From positions 64,397,824 through 64,461,823 of the forward strand of contig CM047807.1 in NCBI GenBank assembly GCA_026214975.1: a stretch of DNA of 64,000 bases, in the 5' to 3' direction. This DNA is from Gentiana macrophylla. Taxonomy: Eukaryota; Streptophyta; Magnoliopsida; Gentianales; Gentianaceae. The position numbers were made by a program, and so were the translations under genes. Of this stretch, positions 54,902 through 64,000 are shown one piece after another. Below the pieces are notes generated by a model. It was not told where the DNA came from. It was given only the letters and a program-made list of their open reading frames with translations, and searched no databases. Within the stretch, counting starts at the first letter, position 1. Every line of letters begins with the position of its first letter.

Positions 54902-57237
54902 TGTTGAGAAAATGTTTTTGAGTAATTGTTGTGTTTTAATTATTTTAAAAATAATTTTATAATATGAGACATGTACATTTATGTTTTATTATTTTATTTG
55001 TCACACTAATGAGCCATGAAGTCTATTAGACTTACAACAAAATGACAAAATTTTATTTCTTTTTTTGTGTGCAGGACTTATAATTATTTATTATAATAAT
55101 AATAATGATATTATAATTATATCCTTAATTATAATAATTAAAAGGCTTTTGGTTCAACTCTTATTACCTTGAGATTTCCCAGCCCATTACTTTTGGAAAA
55201 ACTTCGGCCCCAAATTGTTTTTATCAAATAAAGTTACCCAAAACCCTCAGCCCTAAATACACCACAAACTTTTATTACAAATCCTTTTCAACCTTGAAAA
55301 TTCTAATTTTCTGTAAATGCTGACGCCTGCTTATACTCTCTTCAACTTTTTCAGCCCTGAAACTCTTAACCGACACCCACAGATTCCAACCTTTTGAGTT
55401 TCGATTTTGCTGTTTCCTCTACTCGGATAATATCTCCTTTCCTTATCTGTATCATTTTTTTATTAACCAAATCCGATTTCAAGCAAAGAAGCTAGCCGTT
55501 ATTGAGTCATGAAACTTTCAGATCGACTAATCCGGTCAAAATCATCAGTACAGCCGTTGCAGATCAAATCTCTCGGAGTCTCGTTTCAAATCGAAATCTG
55601 TTTATGCAAATAGAAAAATCCGGCGTCCATCTAATCAAAATTCAGGGAAGTTATCTTATGTTTTATTAAAAAAAATTATTTGCTGGAAATTAGTGTTGTA
55701 TATGTGTATATATTTATTTTGATCTGCATGCTTAAGAGTATTTAGGAATATATTAGATATCTTGTATATTTCATAAAGACTGCATATCATTGCTATATTA
55801 ATTTTTGATATAATCTGAGCCGGTATAATAACAATATTTGTAGTGTTCAAATTTTTTTTTTTGTAAAAAAAAAAAAACGAGTCTTCTTAATATTGAAATA
55901 AAAGTTGTGTATATCCTATGCTTGTCTGAGTCAACTTGATTTTTTTTCATGTGTGTATAAAGGGATTTATATTATATCTGCAAAATGTTTTATTGTGCTT
56001 ATGATCATAATTAATTTTGTTTGACTTAAAAGGTCCCGTATCTATAATGTATCTATAATATTAATTGTACAGTTTATATGCAATTCATTATTTATTGTTT
56101 AACAGATTACATTTGTTGAGTTGTTTGGATATGTTTATGCAGATCCATTGCATCTGGACTCTTTAACGCCAACGTTTGGAATTTCAAATTCTCTAAAGAG
56201 TCAAATACCATGTTTTAAGAAGTCAGTTGATGGAATGACACTATAAAAGGAAGGCCAAGTGAAACTCTAAAAGACACCAAGCTCACAAGCAACATTTGAT
56301 CATCTACATATTTTCTGAAGCATATTTCGAGCACTTTATTTCCCTGCCTTCTGAGTTCATTTTGTACTTAAATATTTCCAATCTTTTCATAAAGCGTGTG
56401 TTGTAAGTGTGGTGAGAAAGAGTGATAGAAATTGTGATCTTGACAGTTGAGGGGGTTGTACTCGCTGTACAAGATAAGTGTTGTGTTAGTGGAGTGCTGT
56501 GTAGTGACTACTGTGCATGGTTGAAGTCATAGTGGTTCGTGTGGTGGTCCGGTTCATTGCGTGGTTTAAGTCAGTGACTGGACAACGTCTGTAATTGTAC
56601 TCCAAAAAGGTATTTTTAGTGGATTAGGTTTGAAAGGCATAGATTCGTCTTTCAAGTGGGAATATCGTATCTCTTAGTCACGTCTGTTAGTGCCTAAGGG
56701 GTAACTATTCCTAAATCGCTGTGTTGATCCTTTATTTTCTGCACTTTATTTATCTGTTGAAACACATAGGACTAAGTTGCCTATAGACAAGATAAAATAT
56801 ATCTCTTTGTGTTTAATGTAAACTAAAACCTGATCAACTTAGTTTTGGCTGCCTTATTTTATCTTGCATCAGTTTATTACACCTAAAATATTCCACAAAC
56901 TTTCGGCCCAGTTGACTCTTGTTTTTGAAGCTTTAGTAAATCTATTTCACACATAAGTCTGCTGCCTGCTAGATTTTCTCTTGTGTTAAATTTAATTTTC
57001 TAAACTTAGTTATTTCTTTTCACAAAACTTCTGCCTGGACACTTAAATAGTATAACACTTTCAGATCAAAGTATTAAGTTCGATAATCATCTATTTGGTT
57101 ACTTGTTAATTTTAGTAGTTGATTGAATTTCATACACTTGTTAAGTAATTTGATATACACTCTGATTTTGTATTAAAAAGTTTAAAAACTACTATTCACC
57201 CCCTCTAGCAGTATTTTCCGCTATATTCGATCCAACA
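54902..57237 (+). mobile_element. Solo LTR inserted in element B
   Basis: 2336 bp, TGTTGAGAAAATG to TTCGATCCAACA, with 5-bp inverted ends TGTTG/CAACA and perfect target duplication GTATA (54897-54901 and 57238-57242). The A and B alignment breaks exactly here. Near its 3' end it has ACTATTCACCCCCTCTAG, like the ends of the Sirevirus-type LTRs in this window, so it is probably a copia LTR of that group. No coding content. The ORF at 55656-55850 is AT-rich noise. Confidence 0.88.
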
Positions 57238-57242
57238 GTATA

Positions 57243-58668
57243 TCACTCCACCCCGAACGCAGTGGGAGTATGGTTTGTCCATTAACCATTTCAGGACCTT
57301 ACGGTCTATAGGGTAGATTGATGACCTATAGTCCTTTGGGGGCTGTGTAGGATCCTGATCATAGATGTTGGTTTAAAAGCCATAACCCTGTAAATGGAGT
57401 TTGTAACTCCAGTTCTGTTGAAACTCTTGTAGAACCACCTAAGTAGCTCAGGCCCAGTGGGAGTAATTGGAATTACATGGAGAAGAGTCGAATGAATAGG
57501 AAAGTTTAACTTTCAATGCAAAGCTGAGTAATTTAGAGGTGATTCCCTAAAAGGTAGAGAGTTAACCAGACCGTGATCTCTCATACCATTCAGTCTTGCT
57601 TGATTTTCGTCAGAAAGAGGGAAATAAGGGTGATTTCCTAAGACTTCCTTGCCGAACAACGGAATCTAAATTCATTCAGAACAGAAGGGTTTTAGCTAAG
57701 AACAAATGATAGATTCGTTACGAAGCAGAAAATAGAGGTGATTCCCTAAGACCTTTTTGCGAGACTAACAGTATCTTAATTTATTCAAAAAGAACCTTTC
57801 GCAGGATGCCTGCCATAGCTTAAATCCTTTGGGGATTACAGCAAACCTCTAGGTCATTTCAAAGTCATATATTTTAATATGTGGACTTGACCAGAATGTT
57901 GATAAGTCTTTCGTGGACTGGGCATCAATATTAGTAAAGTAGTATGTAGATTAGTGTTTGTGAATGGTAACACTGAAACAATTGGAAACAGCATGGGTGT
58001 GTTATCTGAAGTTAGAGTCTGACATTCCAACGGGATTCATTCTTAAGGATTTGATTCGCTCAAATTCTCGAGAATCGATCATTGGCAATCCCATCCATTC
58101 ACCTGGTTAAGATATTCTTGCATTTATGCAACATTCAACGATGTAGTCTACCCTACCTCTCAGGAATGGTTATCTAAACCTGCAGATGAATACGAAATGG
58201 GATGTTTAGTGAATCCTCAAGTCTCTACGGGAGAATGAGGAATAATATGCTAGTATATTCGGGTGCGAACTAGAATATAAGTGATGACACTGATTCAGAC
58301 TTTAGGTCAGATTAATGATGATCGTTAAGTTGATTTCGTCCTTAGTCTTGAATCAAAGGCATATTGAAATCGTACCACCGGATTAGATGGAAAGCCGAAG
58401 TTTCGATCCCAAATATTGGCTCAAGATTCCAACCTACGTGATCAGTGTACCAAGTCACATGGTAATCGGATTCTAAGTACGCGCCGGGTCACTGACCTAC
58501 CCTACGGCGGCACACTCCGGTCGTGCTTGGAAGGCTGAATTACTAAGATGCGCTTGGAGGGTATGAATCTTGGGGATATGTCTCACTTGTTTTGAGCAAG
58601 TGGGAGAATGTTGTAGATATAGATATAAAGGGTGTGCTCTAAAACAATTAATCCACTTGCCTTTCGTG
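57243..58668 (+). pseudogene. Element B interior, 3' part with reverse transcriptase relic
   Basis: From 57423 the frame reads TLVEPPK, then a stop, then RPSGSNW and MEKSRMNRKV, matching A's RT relic and the copia consensus LV.PPEG.RPIGCKW. 57801-57833 corresponds to the MDVKTAFLNG block. The remainder to 58668 is collinear with A. A second AAGTGGGAGA (from 58598) precedes the true polypurine tract by about 70 bp. Confidence 0.55.
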
Positions 58669-58680
58669 CAAGTGGGAGAT
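58669..58680 (+). other. Polypurine tract of element B
   Basis: CAAGTGGGAGAT directly before TGTTAGG of the 3' LTR, identical to element A. Confidence 0.88.
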
Positions 58681-60496
58681 TGTTAGGTGTCTTGCCGAAA
58701 GACAATTATGTAATTGTTTTAAGACGTAATTAATAATTCATCTTATTATATGCATTTATGTTTATAATTAAGACACTCACGAAAACCTTAAGTACCTCGT
58801 TTATGTAATCACATAACTCGATGTAATGCCATATACACAAGAGGATTGAGTTAGTGAGATGTTCTTAAAATTAACTTAGTCCGCAGCGTTGATTAATATG
58901 AGTACGGGTCTCATGATTAATATGCTAATAATGCGCCCTGAACACTTTACGGTGTGACAGCCTCATCTGATTTATCGGTAATAGGAAGTACCTAGTAGGG
59001 CATTTATATATGATGATAATCATATAGAAATTTGACCGATTTGATTTGAGTTCTCGATATAATTCCGTAATCGAGAAGTCTTATCGAATCAGAAGATGAT
59101 CATATATGGATTAATCTCATTCCTGAAGTGATCACAGACAAGTGCTTAGACCAGGGTAGAGTTTGATGTTTTAGTAAGGATCACTTCGTAGTATGTGGTC
59201 CAACACTTCTCGTTGGCTCTATTCTGGAATGAGTGAGTAGTCTGTGCTATTGCAGATATGGAATCCATTCCATCCCTCGGGAAGTAGACAGACAGTTCCC
59301 TTATTTGTTAGCCCTCAGAAAATTATGGATCCCGGGAGTTCATGTTAGACTAATTAGCTACTAGTCTGGTATGTGAACTAATTTATCACTAGGGGGTTAA
59401 TGGTAAATAAGGATAATATGTTTCGAGAAGGATTTACAGAAATATCCCGACTCGAAATGAACAATCTATGGATGATTTATCCGTATGTAATGATTATATC
59501 TGTGGACGCTTATCAACTCATGGTTGAGTGTAAGTTATCTATATTCGGCAGAGTTCAGTTTCGGGTTTATGGTGGTGTAATTCCGGAATTAATAGATTGA
59601 ATGTTATTGTTCGGTCTGACGAATAATTTTGTTTAATTTATTGTAGCTACTGAATATGGGTCCATGGTCCCCGACATGGCTCCTAACATAGCATATGTGT
59701 TCTCGTCGTTTCACCTCAATTATAATTGAATAGTTGGATTGGACTATTTAATTGATATGTGGATTAATTGTTTTGTTGGACTAGATAATTAAATACATGG
59801 AAAAGAAATTTTTCGTCGACTCGGCCCAAATGGTGATAAAATTTGTGTGACCTATTTCTAGGGTTACTAGGCCGAATTTTATGTTGATTTGATTATTGAG
59901 AAATTAGTTTTCTTGGATAATTATTTGACATGTGATTAAATTATTTATTTATTAAATAATTTATGGAAAAGAAAATCTTTTGTATATCCTTATTAATTTG
60001 GTAATATTCTAGATTTATCTCTTTAAGGAAAAGGATTAATATAATTGATTTTGTATTAATTAATTAATCCTTGGAGGACAAGGATTACTCTCCTGTGTAA
60101 AGAGAGTTCTCCCAAGCCAATATCATATCACTAATTTTCGAAATATTGGTAGGAACAAGGCTTAGAATTTTCGGCCTTGGTTCCTTTGGGTTTTAGTTTT
60201 TAGAAAAACTTCGGGTTTTTCTAAGGTAGCATATCGAGCAGGTCCAGCGGTTTGAATCACCATCCACTTGGTGTTGCTTGGAGATACACGCTGGAAGACG
60301 GTGGCTTCTCAATTCTTGGATCTTGGATCTCGGATTGTTCTAGACGTTTATTCACAATAAACCGGTAAGCAATCTAAACCCCCTCGTAGGTTTAGATCTA
60401 TTTATTTATGTATTTTGGTTGTTAGATCTAGATCTTGTACTTTCCGCTGCGTAATCAGGTGGAGCTATGATCCATCCGGCGATATTACATCCAACA
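58681..60496 (+). repeat. 3' LTR of element B
   Basis: 1816 bp, TGTTAGGTGTCTTGCC to GATATTACATCCAACA, followed by CTTTC. The TATA box is altered to TGTGTAAA. Confidence 0.94.
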
Positions 60497-60840
60497 CTTT
60501 CTGGCCTTGTCCCTTTTTCGGCCAACTGTTGTGGCAGGGCCGACTACTTCGGTCGGGAAAATAGAGTTTGGAGGAGTTGTTGCAGCTTCCGGTGCAACCA
60601 CGTATTCAACATTTCTTGTGGCGCTGCCTCTGCGATTGTTTCGTAATAGGTCAGGGGCTGAACATGTGGAATATTGGGGATGGTGTTTGTTTGGCATACG
60701 GGGAAACATTAGAAACGATACGGCATGTCCTTTTTGAATGTGAGATAGAGGACAGAGTCTGGCAGTTGTCACCATTTTCTGGGGTTCTTGTGCATCTTCG
60801 TTCGGCCACCTTTGAGAATTTCTTTCTGAGGTTGTAGAGG
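60497..60840 (+). pseudogene. LINE ORF2: zf-RVT domain
   Basis: 60568-60837 is open: LLQLPVQPRIQHFLWRCLCD, then ETIRHVLFECEIEDRVWQLS. The W...P.K...F.WR and E...H.LF.C...W pattern is that of the zf-RVT (PF13966) domain of plant LINEs. Upstream, 60497-60567 is the piece that joins to 48683 across element B. A stop ends the stretch at 60838. Confidence 0.85.
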
Positions 60841-60959
60841 AGCAGGGTGTGAAGGATACCAAGCGATTTGTGTGGTTAATGTGGTGGATCTAGAAGACGC
60901 GTTGTTCTGTTGTGTTCGATGACCAAGCTGTTTATGTTTCATCGGTTTGTGCATGATCT

Positions 60960-61474
60960 TTGGCAGCTTCGGCTGAGTTTGTGGAGGCTATGGAGTCCTA
61001 CAAAGCAAATGCCTTGGCCCAACACCTGCCGGATAAATGGGTGAAGACGGAGGAGGGTGTGATCAAGGAAAATGTTGATGCTTCGGTTACTGAGATCGGA
61101 GCGGGTTTCTGGGATTCTCATGGAGCAATTCTACACACCTTTGCATACCATTTTGATCTGGGGACCCGGTGGAGTACTTGGAGCTTAAGGATATCTCTTT
61201 GGCCCTGGAGGAAGCGAGGAATTTGGGGATCCAGAGATTGGAGGTGGAGAGTGACTGCTTGACGTGTGTTTCACGCCTTCGACGACCTGTGGAGGACCTT
61301 ACGGCGCTTGGCTTCTTGTTGCATGACTGCTTGGCCATAGTTCCTAGTTTTCTATCAGTTTCCTTCTTATTCATTCGGCGTGTGGGAAATGTCCTGTCGC
61401 ATCTTTTAGCTCGACATGCTTTGTCAGTTACTTCTCGAACATCTTGGGGTGCTTTACCCCGGGTGACGTTTTAG
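60960..61474 (+). pseudogene. LINE ORF2: RNase H domain (RVT_3)
   Basis: KENVDASVTEIGAGFWDSHG (first Asp of RNase H) and HTFAYHFD are in one frame. A frame change near 61165 leads to YLELKDISLALEEARNLGIQ, LEVESDCLTCVSRL (catalytic Asp) and FIRRVGNVLSHLLARHAL, which fit RVT_3 (PF13456). It ends PRVTF and TAG, about 45 bp before the poly-A tail. Confidence 0.87.
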
Positions 61475-61518
61475 CCGTTTGTTTGGCGGATATTGATTAA
61501 TAATATGTTTGTTCCCAC

Positions 61519-61527
61519 AAAAAAAAA
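61519..61527 (+). other. Poly-A tail of the LINE
   Basis: Nine A after TTTGTTCCCAC, then GGCTTAG of the flank. No matching duplication was found at the left end near 46440. Confidence 0.75.
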
Positions 61528-61823
61528 GGCTTAGATTGTTAAAATCAAAGGCATTTGTTTCGGTTAAATACTTTAAGTTCAAACTTATATATTATATTAC
61601 ATTTATCCTTTAGAATATCAAAGAATTATAGGAGTACATGTTTTCTAACTACATAACACAATCCTCAGCGAACTTTAGGAGCAATTTGTCGTCAAGAAAA
61701 CCATAGAAGAATTTTTGATTGACTGATTTTAGGCAGCATAATTATGTTTCTGTTGTGATCAAATGGAAATACATTTGAGACGGATTTTATTTTTCTATAA
61801 AGAAATGTTAAGGGTATATTAAT
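61528..61823. other. AT-rich spacer, nothing recognised
   Basis: About 300 bp between the LINE tail and the next LTR. No ORF, repeat or motif was seen. Confidence 0.6.
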
Positions 61824-64000
61824 TGCAATATCCCGATTTTCGAAAAAGGGCATTTCAGTTTTTTAACGAAAAATCGAAATATTATATTTATTTTAATTTT
61901 GGAAATAAAAGGGAAAAAAAAAGAAAAAGAGAAATTTAATGATTTTGGTTAATGGAGGAAATTAATAAGGAAATAATGGTTTTGATTAATGGGAGTTAAA
62001 GGAAAAAGTAATTATGGGATTAATGGGAATTCAACTTCTTCCATAAGTTAAAAAAAATAGAGAAAACGGTTCTGGAGAAAAGAGGCGCAGGTTTTTGGGA
62101 AAAGAAAAGAGGGGAAGAGTTTTTCGATAATCAAGCTAATCCGTTGCTCGGTTGCGCAGACATCTCAAGGAGAAAAGATTCTACGTGACGCAAGGATCGT
62201 GTGGATACAAATTTCTTTGGGAGAAGGTTAGTTTTTATCAAGTTATGGATTCCGTGTTTCGATCAAGTTTAGGTGTTCTAAACCTTCCTTTTCGTAGTTT
62301 TCAGCGTTTAGAATTCTTGGTAGGTTGTTAATCGATGGATGAATCATGTTTGTGTAGGTGGAATAGAGAGCTAGGTCTTGGTCGAGGTTGGATCGTTGTG
62401 TTGCTCGCTTTTAAAAGGTAACGGGGTCTTCCTATTGTTTGATTGTTGTTTTATGATGTGTTTCTGTGTTTTTCCTGCTTTTTTTTCTGAGTAAAGTTTG
62501 ATGTTGTTTGGGTTAGAAAAGGATTGGAATCCGTTAGGTGTTGAAACTAGGGCAGAACATTGTTTTTCTTGGTGCAGTCGGGGTCTGTCCGTACGGATGG
62601 ATCAATTAGATAACCCCCCAGTGTTTCGACCTGAGGTTGATCGGGAATATATCCGTACGGATAGCACATTCTATCCGTCCGGATAGGGCACTGTCCGTCC
62701 GGATAGGGCTATGTCCGTCCGGATAAGTTCCAAACGTGCGTTTATGGTGTTTTAACGTGCGTTTGATCAGTTTATCATTTTTTTTTTATGATTTTTAAAC
62801 CCTAGTTAATAATATATGAACATTGTATAAACCTTACAAAGCCATGAATAAGCTTCCGATCGTTTGGTTACGCACCGAATGTATTCTTAAAGGAATTGAA
62901 GTTCGGGACCGTCGGAATAGTAGGAGTGGCCTTGTGCTTTGGTGAATTAGTATTCATCAATGCCTGTGTATTTGCTAGATTGAGTCTAGAAGTCTAAGAA
63001 GAGGGAGTAGGGAGCTTTTGTACTGAATGAACCTAGGTGGCTAGTTAATCGCTTAATAAACGTAATTGACTAGATAAAAGATTAAACATCATGAGAGCTT
63101 GAATAGGCGCGAGACAACATCGGCAATGTGTTGGTTGGCGGATAAAGTGGTGATGGTCACCGCCGGATTCTAGACAAAGCCGATTAAAGTAGTGATCATA
63201 CCGCCGGACAACCTCACGAAACGAAATAGTCATTCACCGGACAAACCTCTGAGTGCTAGCTTGCTTAAAGTGATTGATTGTCTCGGGACCGCGCTAGAGA
63301 TTTATCTCTATAGGGTTGCAACTTTTGTCTTAGTGCATATCTCAAGAAGTGTAGTGCCCTCGCAAAACATGATGTAACAAAGATAAGCTAAACTAGTAAC
63401 CCTAGGGACCTCATGTTATACTATGAATATAATGTGATAGTTAGATGTAAGATCATGTTTAAACGGTTTATTAATAAGATGAGGTTTACTTGCTTCCACT
63501 ATAAAACGCATGATTTCAATAGCTTCTACTCGTTACTAAGTACGTTTGTACTTACCCGTTATATGTTTTGTTTGAGAAGATGAACAGGTTTATGGAGATG
63601 ATGAATACGATGAGGAAGTTTGAAGATTTTATATGAACTTGCTTTTGAAGACTTTCTTTATTTCAGTTTTTGATTTAAAACTATGTTGTCAATTCATTTT
63701 GAATGTTGTTTTTTTTGTGTTTGGCTCGTTTAGTGGCCTTTGTTGTAAGACTAGATCGTTTGGCTTCTTTTGTTTTGGAATTGATGTAAGACGTTTCATT
63801 TCCATTTTTTGGATTTTAGTGCAGCATTGAATCTGGTTTAGTTGGTCTTTGGAATTTATTTCCCCGAGTCGTTTCGTTTCCGCATTGTGTTTATGATATA
63901 TGACGTAAGGCTTATGTATAATATTAGATTATATTTAATATTATACATGCCGGGCGTTCGTTTCCGGATAAGGACTCGGTGTCCGGGAACGGGGCGTCAC
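61824..64000 (+). repeat. Chromovirus-like Ty3/gypsy LTR, truncated by window edge
   Basis: It begins TGCAATATCCCGATTTT and at the edge reads GGGAACGGGGCGTCAC, like the GGGGTGTTACA end of the LTR at 13786-15574. The start words (AATATCCC) also agree. The LTR is therefore probably complete to within a base or so. Whether an internal region follows cannot be seen. It carries an array of TCCGTACGGA-type palindromes. The ORF at 62498-62686 lies across that array and is not a gene. Confidence 0.7.
62588..62764 (+). repeat. Array of TCCGTACGGA / TCCGTCCGGA palindromes
   Basis: Copies at 62588-62597, 62652-62661 (perfect TCCGTACGGA), and at 62674-62683, 62694-62703 and 62714-62723 (TCCGTCCGGA). Two AAACGTGCGTTT-like inverted repeats follow (ACGTGCGTTT at 62734-62743 and 62755-62764). 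Confidence 0.85.

Larger units (their letters stand above)
48684..60496 (+). mobile_element. Element B: coding-dead copia-type LTR retrotransposon (LARD-like), complete, with nested solo LTR
   Basis: 11813 bp including a 2336-bp solo LTR and its 5-bp duplicate. LTRs are 48684-50493 and 58681-60496, with perfect target duplication CTTTC (48679-48683 and 60497-60501), a full primer site and polypurine tract. The interior is collinear with that of element A but diverged, and again without ORFs. It lies in a LINE. The two LTRs differ more than those of A, so B is probably the older insertion. Confidence 0.93.
46441..61527 (+). mobile_element. L1-type LINE, 5'-truncated, split by element B
   Basis: A plus-strand ORF2 relic (46441-48683) continues exactly at 60497 after element B and its CTTTC duplication. 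It ends at a poly-A run (61519-61527) after TTGTTCCCAC. RT, zf-RVT and RNase H domains appear in the order typical of plant L1 elements. ORF1 and the endonuclease are absent. Many stops and frameshifts are present. Confidence 0.88.

Noticed and set aside
54902..57237. Possible independent gene region without homology to element A
   Set aside because: TG...CA ends, a perfect 5-bp duplication and the TTCACCCCC-type 3' end show it is a solo LTR. No ORF longer than about 64 residues is present.

Overview
The window is plant nuclear DNA, from an angiosperm and most likely a eudicot. It is built almost entirely of nested retrotransposons. I find no intact host gene, no tRNA or rRNA gene and no bacterial-type feature. 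The evidence is the lineages present (Sirevirus-type and other Ty1/copia elements, Athila-like and Tekay/Del-like Ty3/gypsy LTRs, a plant L1-type LINE), primer sites matching initiator Met-tRNA, 5-bp target duplications and AT-rich LTRs with TATATAAA boxes. The species cannot be named from this.

Layout. Positions 1-13405 hold a minus-strand Sirevirus-type copia element. Its 3' LTR is cut by the window edge. It carries decayed gag-pol, a third additional ORF, and a solo LTR of another family (7738-9539) inside pol. It lies at the left border of an old plus-strand Athila-like gypsy element (13406 to about 30735), of which the 3' ORF, 3' UTR and 3' LTR remain. That element was also hit by a Tekay-like solo LTR (13786-15574), a coding-dead copia-type element 'A' (16294-25585, duplication ACATG) and a Sirevirus-type solo LTR (28214-29977).

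A 5'-truncated plus-strand copia pol relic follows (about 30740-33953). Next is a minus-strand non-autonomous gypsy element (33963-46073). Its 3' LTR carries an 809-bp poly-A retroposon, and its interior carries a whole minus-strand copia element (37667-43897, duplication GAATC). From 46441 there is a broken LINE ORF2, split by a second coding-dead copia-type element 'B' (48684-60496, duplication CTTTC). B itself contains a 2.3-kb solo LTR (54902-57237, duplication GTATA). The LINE resumes at 60497 and ends in poly-A at 61527. The window closes inside another chromovirus-like LTR (61824 onward).

No coding element looks autonomous: every gag-pol has stops, frameshifts or deletions. The most unusual material is the A/B family. 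It has intact LTRs, primer site, polypurine tract and target duplications around a 5.6-5.8 kb interior (nested LTR excluded) that codes for nothing, yet is recognisably the same decayed copia pol sequence in both copies. This implies amplification in trans of an already dead template. Two chromovirus-like LTRs carry dense arrays of different short palindromes at comparable positions.
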